64,000 nt of DNA, from assembly GCA_036768485.1 (NCBI GenBank), contig JAVLUZ010000145.1:2720756-2784755 (forward strand), written 5' to 3'. The stretch comes from Mermis nigrescens (lineage: Eukaryota > Nematoda > Enoplea > Mermithida > Mermithidae). Under the pieces are notes generated by a model. The model had not been told where the DNA came from, made no database searches, and was given only the letters and a program-made list of their open reading frames with translations. Position numbers and translations under genes: made by a program. Below, in pieces: positions 54,896 through 64,000 of the stretch (within the stretch, counting starts at the first letter, position 1; the number at the start of each line of letters is the position of its first letter).

Positions 54896-57560
54896 TAGCG
54901 AGTCACGTATCCACTTGGGAATTAAGGGTCTTAATTTTTCAGTTTGAGGCGTGACAATGAATTCCTATAAAGATGCTCGAAATCAGCACCCGTTATAAAT
55001 TGTGAAAACTTTGTTTTAGTCATTTTGTGCGCAAAATATTTTTCAAACGCTTCAATAAAAATGAAAATTGTTTCTTTTCTTTTAAAATAGGTATATTCTG
55101 AAAGTGACTATTACCCGTATTGTGAGTGAAGTTTGTGAAATATTTTGATTAATTCGACAGAATTCGGTTTTTACCGTATATGTTTGAAAAACGAAACTTA
55201 TGTTCGTATTTAGTGCGTTAACCATGCTTGTATCTTCTATTATTAGTAACATCCACCGATTATTGAGTATTTTAGTCCAGTCTGATCCGACGCATTCTGC
55301 ATGCGCGCATTTCCATTGGGCATGGACATTAATTCGTCATCCTTGATAAGATAGGGAGTCTGTTTGCTTGTCGGTTTTCGGTTTTACCCACTGAACACTA
55401 AATGTCATGTATAGAATTTGACTGTCCAAATTAGGAATGTGACCCAACTGTACAGTTCGTGGGTGTCCATTTCATAAATAATATCTATACGCGCAGTCAG
55501 CCTATCTTGGTATTTAATTGATACTTGAATCATCATCGCCTGCTTATCGATTATTCATCCGATAGCGGAATTTTGCGCGTTTTAACCTTTATTTATAATT
55601 ACCGTATTGATTACTGATGATTTTTTAAATGAAAGGGTGATGGAATTCTGAATTAGTTCGACTTTGTACGCAGCTGTTTCGATACATATTAGCAAGCCTC
55701 TGATGAATAATGAAGCCAGTTGAATTCCAGATTTTAGAAATTTTTTTCATAGTTTTCAGGGTAGGTTTTTCTGCTTTAGGTTCTGCAGTAGCAACCTTTT
55801 GTATTTTCCTGAAGTTTAAGTTTTGCGTTTTTTGTTACTTTTGTCGGCTACTTCGCTACCTTGATTTATTTTAAAATTTATTTTAATTTCGAATTTAATT
55901 AAATAAAAATTCAATTCGATTCCGAATTCAAAATTTCATGATATCGAGGACATCCTACAATTATTATGGAATCTGTTTGTTTTGCCCTTTTTAGCCGTTA
56001 ATCAGAGACTTTCATTCAAACCTACTGGTTGTTCCCTAAAAGTTCCACAAAAAATTGAGTCGTTGTCTTTCCTTCGAGTTTTAATCGAAAATTGGAAACG
56101 TGCTTTTCGTCTAAATAAGGTACGTGAGAATTTTTTGCATTGATTTCTGTAATGTCAGCAAATAACCGATCATTCAAAGAAGTAAACAATGTAGCTTTCG
56201 AAAGGCCCATTTGCTAAAATGCACGTTCTCATCCTTCCTCAGCTATTTGCAGTAGGCATTTGCGTCATGAATCGATTTTTTGACGCACAATTACGTCATC
56301 ACACATATTTGCTTGCAAACCTCTTCCTTTGAATCGAACGAAACATTCATTTTTTTATTCTCTACAAAGTCCAGCCTCGTTGATCCAATTTGATTTTCCT
56401 TCCCTGTTTATTTTATTTGCATTTTTATGCGTTGTTCGCCCACTGAAGTAGTTATTTATCGCATTGACTTAATCCTGTTTATTTTGCATGCTGTATAAGT
56501 TCACTTCTTGTGGTCGGATGAAGCTAGTCGCATTGACATTCTACTAAATCTGAATTCGTCAGCTTCGTATTCGCTTGCTGGAGTTTTTGTTTGTGGAATT
56601 TTCTTATTGACCTGTTTGACCTGCACTTGTTATTGGTTAATCAGAGGTGATCGGTTTGGAAGGAAGCCTTGTGAAAAATTCACTTTTTCTCGGGAGAAGG
56701 ATAGAAATGCCGGCTTTGGACGGGAATGCTTAAAGCTCAACAGCTGCACGAGAATGCTTTGAATGTCAAATGGCGCAACCATTGCTCATAATTCAGAGCT
56801 TGAAGATTTTTATATTTTTAAAGTCTGCGAAAGATTGTGTAATTTTCGGAGGTCAAAAAATAGTTCTTTAAAATTCGGATAATTGAGATTAGACTGCCAA
56901 GTGATGGTGATTTTGTAGTGGAAGAGCTGTGATGGTCTTTTGGAAAATAAGGTAAAATTATGACTAAAAAGGAACAAGAAAAAATGTTTTTTAATCTTTT
57001 TGCCATTCTAAATCTATATATAATGCTAAAATGTTACTGAGTGCACTGCACTGTTTTTTAGCGAGGTGCAAAGGAAACCCGTCCTGCGCTAATGGGACAT
57101 TTCGTGCATTAGCGCCATGCGCAAGGGCTTTTTTGGACGAAAAGATAGAAATTTAAACATTTTCACAACTTTTTTAAAGAAAGTTTCCAAAAAATTGTCG
57201 GCGCTTCGCGTCGAATTTGTTAAAGGTGTACTATTTCTGTTTCCTTATCACTTCCTTTGTTACCTTTGATATAATAATTTAATTAGTATAATCTTCTACA
57301 GCTGATCTATCTTTACTCTTCTGAAAGTGAAGCATAGACTTTGCTTCCTACTTTTCATTTCAATTGGCACTAACCACCTGTCTTTGCGTCTGCGTACAAA
57401 AGACAATTTCTTCCGCACGAAGACTTATTCATTTTGCTTAAAAACAGGTTCAATCAAAATTAACAACAGTATCGAAGTTTTGCATGTTATTAACTTTGTG
57501 TATTGTCGTTTTTTGCTATACACAAAAATTAAGTGCAAAGACATTGCTCGGAGTCAAGCG
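54896..57560. other. No convincing gene
   Basis: AT-rich with chance frames. An 84-codon plus frame at 56508-56762 has one hydrophobic stretch (VFVCGIFLLTCLTC) but no support. CGGCGCTTCGCGTCG lies at 57199. Confidence 0.4.
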
Positions 57561-58089
57561 TGAGCCGGTTAACGAGAAATCAGTCGTGCAGGTAAAGATG
57601 CACAAACGAGGGTGGTGCAGTGTTTTTTGTACAAGGTCCGTTTGTACATGTACAAAGATGGTCCCTAAAAGCCTTTGTACATTTCGTACACAAAAATTTT
57701 TGGGTACTGTAATATGGTACAGTAGCGATTTTAGTGTGGCAAAAACAGAGTTGTTCGACCTTTGGTTACGTATTTTAGCAATTTCTAGGTTTCTGAGGGC
57801 AAAAATCAGTAATAATCGTCTCAAAACGGCGCGAAGCGCCAAAAAATTTGGCATTTTTCCTTTTAAAATGCAATTTCTGAAATTATAAAGATATATAGAA
57901 CACAAAATTGCTCATTTCGGCGCGGAGCGCCGAGAATTTCTGCGAATTTCGAACCCTTTTTGCAGTTTTTGTCTTCCAAAAAATCTTTGTACATGTACAC
58001 AAAGACGGTCCCCAAAAGTCTTTTGTACATCGCGAGAAATCTTTGCCGAATACAAAAAAACCGTGGGGTGGTGCTAAAAAAGGTCCTAT
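57561..58089. repeat. Direct repeats of a TTTGTACATGTACA.AAAGA.GGTCCC block
   Basis: Copies near 57643 and 57984 each continue into AAAAG.C.TTTGTACAT. Between them lie palindromes GGCGCGAAGCGCC (57828) and CGGCGCGGAGCGCCG (57918). A 134-codon plus frame at 57484-57888 and an opposing 129-codon frame run through the repeats and are not supported. Confidence 0.5.
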
Positions 58090-59452
58090 CTCGCTAGACC
58101 CACCATCCCACTAGACCCACCGGAATCCTATTAGACCCACCACGTACATAATGAGGTGTCCCCACTAGACCCAACATTCTGCGACCGTCCCACTAGTCCC
58201 ACTGTCTTGGAGGACCAAGCAGAAAAAAGGAAGGTTATGTACTTATGCACATGCTTATGTGCAAAAACAAAATGCTGTTTACTTATGTACGTTTATAAGC
58301 AAACCATAAATGCTTAAAAAGTTTATGCGGTAAATTGTGCATATTAAATGAAGTAATTAGTTAACAAATTTTTATCAAACGACGTACCTACATGTTACGG
58401 ATTACAGCGTGCAAAAGAACAAAACAGTACATATGTACGTGTACTAAATCATTTGTGTGTGGCAAAGGTAGGCGACCGACCATTGTCGATATTCTTCAAA
58501 AACACATTTTTATTCTTATTTATATAAATGCGCTCTTAACAAACGTAGATCAGCCGAGAACACTTTACCATTTTTATCGTAACGATAATCAAAACTGTTA
58601 ATTAGGTCTTTGTCTATGGCTCGAAATCAGAATCTGGGTCCGGTTTTTATAATGTGTGGCTTAAGCTGGGGTTAAATCTGTATACGATAAACATAGAAAG
58701 TGTTCTATTGTAATATTTTATGTTCCAACATTGTCGTTGGTTCAAGCCTGGCCTAAGCCTGCGCTTATGGAAACCGGCATAAGCCAGACTTAAATCTGAT
58801 CGCGTATCTTTAAACACTGAATTGTGGCTTAAGCCTTGCAGTCTCAACATATAGAAACCGGGCCCTGTTTTTCAAAACAGGACCAAGGAGGTCTACTTTA
58901 GCGTCGGCTAATTCAGCCTTTCCATTGCTCTTATTGTCATTTCGAAATTTAATTTCAAGTTAAGTAACGTTCGATTGCGCGAATTTTAGTTTTAAACGCT
59001 TCATGAAGTCAGCTATACTGTGTTTTGTGAAGTTGATGATAGCGAGTTTTTATGTTAATAAAAGGAATCTAGAAATAATTAAGCGGGAAAAAGAACAATA
59101 TTCTTTTATCAAGATTTATGCGCTCGAAAAATTTCTTGGCAATAATTTACATAAGATAGAACGCTTTTTATTCGCACACTTTAGAAGGGTTCCTAAATTT
59201 GTGATTGTGGGAATAGTTTTCAGGGTTCGCTATAAGCGTTTTAATAACCCATTCCCGTCTTGCACGTAATATAAATTTTTTCTGCTGTTCTTTCCGTGAC
59301 AATGGGACTAGTCGGACGGTCGCGAAATGGTGGGATTAGTGGGACACCTCATTGTGCACGTAGTGAGTGGATTATGGGATTTCTGGTGGGCCTAGTGGGA
59401 CGGTGGGTTGAGTGGGACAGGTATCTAGCAGGACGGTGGGTCTAGTGGGTCA
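58090..59452. mobile_element. Foldback-like element with CCCACTAGACCCACC arms
   Basis: Arms of about 120-160 bp (58090-58210 and 59296-59452) are inverted copies built from repeated (T)CCCACTAGACCCACC phrases. Both contain ATGAGGTGTCCCACTA and GCGACCGTCC.ACTAGTCCCA. The 1.1 kb between holds no recognised gene and contains a second MITE at 58636-58865. No target duplication could be fixed. Confidence 0.7.
58636..58865. mobile_element. MITE with GGGCCCGGTTTCTAT ends
   Basis: Inverted ends GGGTCCGGTTTTTATAATGTGTGGCTTAAGC and GCTTAAGCC..ACATATAGAAACCGGGCCC, with further internal inverted CTTAAGCC/GGCTTAAG motifs. Confidence 0.7.
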
Positions 59453-61432
59453 TAATCAAACAACACTGGTGCACAGTGGATTGAGTTCCTGTTGCATAAT
59501 TTTCAACTTGACGTTAAATTGTTGATAAAGTGTTCGTTTTTCGGGTTATCTGTTGTAGGCGCTTCATTTGGAGAGCAAGAACGATTTTGTCAATCTTTTT
59601 ATTTAAAAAATAAATCGAAATCTGAGAGGACTTCGTGAACGACAGGTCGATTCATTATCTTGGGATAAGAAGGCAGGTCGACTCGAGGAATCTAATGCTT
59701 AACAAAAATCTGGCATTTGATCTTGTTAGCTTTTGTTGCTCTTTCTTCAAATTTGTCCACGTGCCTACTCACTCCTTGAACATTTAAGAAGAATATTTCC
59801 TCTTAATTCTGGTGTAATTACGTGAGACGCACTTGCTCTTCACGTGGGCCCTGCTGCGAATGATAACGCGGCAAAATTTGATAAATCCGAGAAATGTACT
59901 TTTGCCCTCCGGGTGACGCAATGAATAAGGTCGCATTTTTGGCAGCCCATAGCCGCCATTTCGAGAAATGTGACCCCTTGCATAATTTTTTCACGTGAAC
60001 GCTCATTTGAGAGCGCGTGCTCATATTGAAGAAGGCTTTTTTAGATGATTTTTTATGTATACATAAGGTAAATCGGGAAGGCTAGCGTCAGTGTGTTGAC
60101 ATAAAAACGTGACGGAAACCATTCTAGTTGTGTAGTAAGAGATCTCATTTTAACCCCATTTTTGCTTAATAGCGATATGCGCTTTTACTTACATCTTTAT
60201 GTAGGTAATGCATGTTTGGTTTACTAAAGGTTTATTGCTCTGGAGGTCGGTATTGTGTCTTAAAGGACAACTTATGGCGAATGTTTGGCTTTATTGCTGC
60301 TTATTGCTTAACATTCAAAGTTGCCAAAAATTATTGAGGTTACCAGATAGGTGTCATTGATTATATTTTATTTTGCACATTAGGCTTTTACATTTCCGTC
60401 ATTATTTTGTGTCTTTCTAAAAAGTCCTGTATGGTTAATGGTTACTTTTATATCGAGCATCGAATTGATCCAGTTTGCACATGCCAATTTCGTCAGTTAT
60501 TTTCTCAATCACAATGTGGATAGAAGTATAAAGCAAACTTAAACTAAAGCTCTCATTTATGTGATTAATATAAATGGAGTCAAGTTAGTTTCTAAAGTGA
60601 CGCCATGCTTTCTTGTTGGAGCCATTGGCGTTCGACTCAAGCTTGATCACTCATTGCTTTGCTCGGACTGTTATAACTCTGGCTCAAATTAGCGCATAAA
60701 GCCGTATCGGGTGATTCGTAGTATTCAGTCGTTCAGCTTATTTGTCTGTAATTTTTAAGCGCCTGCGTATCTATTTTTAGAAACTAAAAAACGTTCCTTT
60801 ACTTCACCAGGTCTAATTGGCTTAATGAATCAAATAGCATCTAACCGCGGCTTTCCGTGACCCTGTTTCTTGAAATAAACTGCAAATGGTCTGCCGACTA
60901 TTAGAATGAAATTTATATATTTACCAATGTCTAAAAGAAAATGCCGAGCCTCCTTTTTATAATTTATGCTTTGTTTTACAATTGTACTTGAACTATGCCG
61001 TTAAATTATTCAAATGGCCTTGTTTACAATCAAAACGTGCATGTGCTTGCTTCCGCGTGACTCTAAACTCCTATAGGTACACTTCCTTAAATCTCGCGCA
61101 GTTGCTTAACTTGTTTTATCTATTAAGTAAATCATAGCTATCAGATATTTAGGCGAAAAAAGCTAAGGCTGAGAAAAGCATGAATGCGTCTGCTGCTTTT
61201 GTCTTTTCAAATTTTAGCGCATTTTTTGTCCTTTCGTTTACCTTTTTTCGAATCGGTTTTGCCTTATTTATATCAGGTAACGCGTTCGAACGATCTATTT
61301 ACTACTTCTAGCGTGTCTATTGAGCAGCCGGCTTACTCGTCGCTTCTTTTTTGCTACCGCGTACGCCATTCTTTAAAGCCATTCTCAAACAAATAATTAG
61401 TCAAAGCGATAATTAATAAACAGCGAAATAGT
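59453..61432. other. Upstream region of the host gene, no gene seen
   Basis: AT-rich with no recognisable repeat or coding sequence. A promoter and 5' untranslated exon of the downstream gene could lie here, but no element can be pinned down. Confidence 0.35.
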
Positions 61433-61926
61433 ATGCTGTTCGGCAAGCCCCCACCGCCCCCTCCGCCCGCCACCCTGTTCATTACGTTGACCTCGACGAC
61501 GGCTCCGGGTAGCCCGACCAATCGTAAGAGCAAGAATAGGTTCACGAACGGCCATTCGTCCGCCACCAACAGTCACGTGACTATCGTAGCTAACGGCAGC
61601 GGGTTGAATGGCGTTGATAGCAGCTGCAATCAAAAGACGAAGGACGACGGCGGTGCCGCCGCCGTCGACGGATTCGATCCGTCGTCGTCGTCGTCGGACG
61701 AATCGTCCAACTCGGTTAGATTCGGCCGTAACGGCTTTCGGCGGCAACGCGTGCCGCTGATAACGACGACGACGGCTAGAGGCCTTGGCGTCAAGACGGT
61801 GAGCGAGTATTTGAAGCAGTTGAATCTGGCCGATTTGACGACGGCTGCCGCCGCGGCGGTGGCGTTGCGCCGTCCTGACGACGGCAACGCTGCGCTCAAC
61901 CAATTAGCTGCGGCTAAAACGTCTAA
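61433..61926 (+). CDS. Host gene exon, putative PP1 regulatory subunit (PPP1R3-like), first coding exon
   Basis: An open frame from ATG at 61433 (A at -3) in markedly more GC-rich sequence than its surroundings, with codon bias unlike the random frames nearby. It encodes a low-complexity head (FGKPPPPPPPATLF, a serine/asparagine-rich middle, SSSSSDESS at about residues 85-93), a basic stretch (FGRNGFRRQRVP), and GVKTVSEYLKQLNLADL with an alanine run. At 61927 a GTAATA donor follows, leaving two bases of a codon, and the next exon at 63039 supplies the third. Without splicing the frame would stop at once (TAA at 61928-61930). The function is inferred from the second exon. The first exon alone has no known domain. 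Confidence 0.65.
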
Positions 61927-63038
61927 GTAATATTCATCGCCACTCCATGCATGTAACAGGGGGATGAGGATCCCCCATCCTCCAAGGTTAAAAATTTTTT
62001 ACCGCTCCCTCCAATTTTCGGAAAAAATTACGTTCTTTGGTCGTTTTTATGTGTTTTTGGCCGTTTTTGGGGAAAAATTGAAGATTATACTCCTGTTTCC
62101 TAAAAATCGCACCCAATATTTCCAGCCGTTACATGCAGGCCCGTATCCAGGATTCGGCCAAACGGGTTAGGGCGGATATCTCGGGATAGCTCGCAAAAAC
62201 CGTTTTTTGACATTTTTCAATATGCTCTATCCATTGAGATCATTAAATTTGAGCTTTTAGAAACGATATAAAAAGTATTGTTTTTTGGTCGCGCTTGAGG
62301 CAAAATTATGTAAAATACTTCGCATACGGCGCGAACCCCTTGAAAATTTGAAGATTTGACGACAAAGACATGCGATTTTTTCATTATTCCGTGCTTTATC
62401 TTACCTTTAAAAAATTTTTTCCGGCCTAGGGTGGGCCGCCTTCCCTAAATACGGCCCTCTGTACATGTGTGCTGATCGCGCATCTGCTCATTTCGAACTC
62501 GAAGCTTGAAATGTATAGAAATTGATGGGACAGAGTGTAGCCAAAATTATATTTCGGGAGAGGGCCGAAAGTTTTAAATTCCTAAGCTGTTCTCGATGAG
62601 ATCAATACCATATAGGAGAATAAATTTTAAAAAATCTAAAAAGTTCGTTCGGTTTTAAACTCGGATACAAAAAATATCGTTTTAAATACCTGCGTAGCTA
62701 ATTTCTTAATATCCACTCCAAGCTCGACTTTAACAAACAACGGAATTCTTGTCATCGCATGTAATTTTTAAGATTTTCAAACAAAAATAATTATAGTGTT
62801 TTTAAAAATTCGAAAATCGGGCTTAAAGTGTCAGAAGATTTTGGGTTCACTTAGAAGTCCCTTCCTCGCCAGTTTCACTTTTTCTAGTGGGCCTTACATA
62901 GTTCTGTGAAATGAACGATCGCTCATCATATGCGCTTTATATATCATGCTTAGGAGGGTCATCCTAAATTAGTTTATCCCAAATTCAAGTAGCCTGTCAT
63001 TTTTAACCTACCCAAAAATAAAAATTACCCATTCCCAG
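61927..63038 (+). other. Intron with repeat insertions
   Basis: Donor GTAATA at 61927 and acceptor TTCCCAG ending at 63038. It contains MITE family N copy 3 (61948-62137) and, directly adjoining, a CAGGCCCGTATCCAGGATTCGGCC repeat fragment to about 62455 related to 21437-21780. Confidence 0.6.
61948..62137 (+). mobile_element. MITE family N, copy 3, inside the host intron
   Basis: Perfect inverted ends TGCATGTAAC / GTTACATGCA. The body carries GGGGATGAGGATCCCCCATCC and TTGGCCGTTTTTGG, as in copies 1 and 2. Confidence 0.75.
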
Positions 63039-63219
63039 GTCATCGCCTAATTTGGTAGCCTATCAGCACTCGAAAGATTCGAGCAAAAGGCCAGTTAAAC
63101 GCGTGGTGTTCGCCGACGACCGCGGTTTTCAGCTGGTCACCATCCGTATTATGAGCGAACCGTCCGATGTGCCTCCTATTCTCGGGCGACGTGCGTCGGA
63201 TATTTTGGGTTGCGGACAA
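63039..63219 (+). CDS. Host gene second exon with PP1-docking motif (PPP1R3-like)
   Basis: Follows acceptor TTCCCAG, completes the split codon of the first exon and reads 60 codons to a GTAAAA donor at 63220. It contains a basic lead and the RVxF-type protein phosphatase 1 docking motif KRVVFAD, then DRGFQLVTIRIMSEPSDVPP. The combination of RVxF, F-A-D and a hydrophobic/acidic follow-on is typical of the glycogen-targeting PP1 subunits (PPP1R3 family), which bring PP1 to glycogen through a CBM21 domain. That domain would be in later exons beyond the window. It could also be another PP1 regulator with the same docking motif. Phase-matched splice sites make the exon structure credible. Confidence 0.6.
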
Positions 63220-64000
63220 GTAAAACATGCACGGAATAAAAGAAATATAATGAAACATAAATTTAAACTTAAATCTTCCTTGTAATAACGATAAACTTAT
63301 GGCTCAATTTCGCCTTCTGTATATAGGAAGTTTATTTTTGTCGTCATAATCTTCCAAATTATGTTTATTTTAGCTAACGAATATGATATTGGGTCGGATG
63401 ATAAATTAGTAATCCCAAATTATTGACTTGTAAATTATTACAAAATTGGAATTTGAATAGAATAGTTAGTTACATAACATTAAAAAATAAACGCATTTTG
63501 TTACGGTTATATTATGGCATATTATATTATTGCATTGTAACCTACGTTCTACGAATTTCGAGGCTTTTTAGAAGAATATAGGCCTCCGACTTCCCGAATT
63601 CGTACCGCATAATGAATCGGGAAATTATTTTGAAATAAGTTGAAAATTATTTGAAATTTGTTTACGCAGATTTCAGTATTGAATGTTCGTAGATGGACTA
63701 GAAAACAGGACATCTTGAAACCAATAAAATCGCGTCGACTCTCGCAATCTGATTCATAAAACGATTTCCCATTTTTGGTTGCCATTTGACGTAGCTTGTT
63801 GCGAAACGTAGAAAAATGGTGTTTTTGTCTTATCATCCGTTTTTGGCCTTTAAAAATTTTCATACTTCTTCAGACCCTTTATTCTTTTGCTGTTCGCTTC
63901 ATATATCACTCCTGCCTTCTCTTTATCCCCTGGTCGATAAGTTGACTCGTTTTTTAATTTTAGTTTTGACCCCTTTTCAATTTTTCACCAAGTCTCCCTT
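63220..64000 (+). other. Probable next intron, no gene
   Basis: AT-rich. A faint relic of MITE family M (GAAACGTAGAAAAATGGTGTTTTTGTC, TTTTTGGCCTTTAAAAATTTTCA) is at about 63795-63870. No further exon was recognised. Confidence 0.4.

Noticed and set aside
57484..57905. Opposed 134- and 129-codon frames as genes
   Set aside because: Both run through direct repeats and the GGCGCGAAGCGCC palindromes on opposite strands, which is typical of chance frames.
61397..61903. 168-codon minus-strand frame opposite the host exon
   Set aside because: Arginine-rich shadow of a GC-rich exon. The plus strand has a good start, splice donor and phase match.

Overview
The window is animal nuclear DNA, most likely from an invertebrate. 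It is AT-rich and packed with nested transposable elements, and it carries an intron-containing host gene at the right edge. No prokaryotic features, rRNA or CRISPR arrays were seen. The species cannot be named from the sequence. Left part (1-15.4 kb): a decayed Maverick/Polinton, the virus-like DNA transposon related to adintoviruses and virophages, with all genes on the minus strand. In transcription order they are a protein-primed family B DNA polymerase (14801-8630), a retroviral-type integrase (8178-7148), an A32/FtsK-like packaging ATPase (7151-6486), a small tail-anchored protein (6499-6116), a PW-like protein (6162-5671), a glycine-rich minor capsid-like protein (5591-5187), a double jelly-roll major capsid protein (5230-3941), an adenain-like cysteine protease (3944-3519) and a penton-like protein (3507-3346, resuming at 319-1). 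Only the ATPase and the PW-like gene look intact. The others carry nonsense codons, frameshifts or insertions. A TATA-like motif (TCTATAAATA or its TATAAATA core) precedes most of the genes. The far end of the Polinton lies beyond position 1. Insertions in the Polinton: a 2.0 kb hAT-like element with a perfect 8-bp target duplication splits polB, and a 242-bp MITE with its own 8-bp duplication is nested inside it. A 3 kb element of an unrecognised family ('element X') splits the penton gene. Element X has a hairpin head (TAGCAAAG...) and a long array of diverged ~265-bp repeats rich in GTGTAAA/TTTACAC, and ends in TAGGTAGCGCGTTAGCGCG. A fuller copy lies inverted at 23.9-27.8 kb and a truncated one at 37.7-39.6 kb. 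Middle part (16-60 kb): one long intact ORF for a putative DDE-type transposase (772 aa, 16248-18566), at least eleven copies of one hAT MITE family (most with 8-bp duplications), two further complete hAT-like elements (33.4-35.7 kb and 53.1-54.9 kb), several other MITE families, a 280-bp tandem repeat, minisatellites, and a dispersed palindrome GGCGCTTCGCGCC seen about 15 times. Large AT-rich stretches between these hold no convincing gene. Right edge (61.4-64 kb): a host gene on the plus strand with two exons whose splice phases match. It encodes an RVxF-type PP1-docking motif (KRVVFAD) that suggests a PPP1R3-like glycogen-targeting phosphatase subunit. Its remaining exons would lie past the window.
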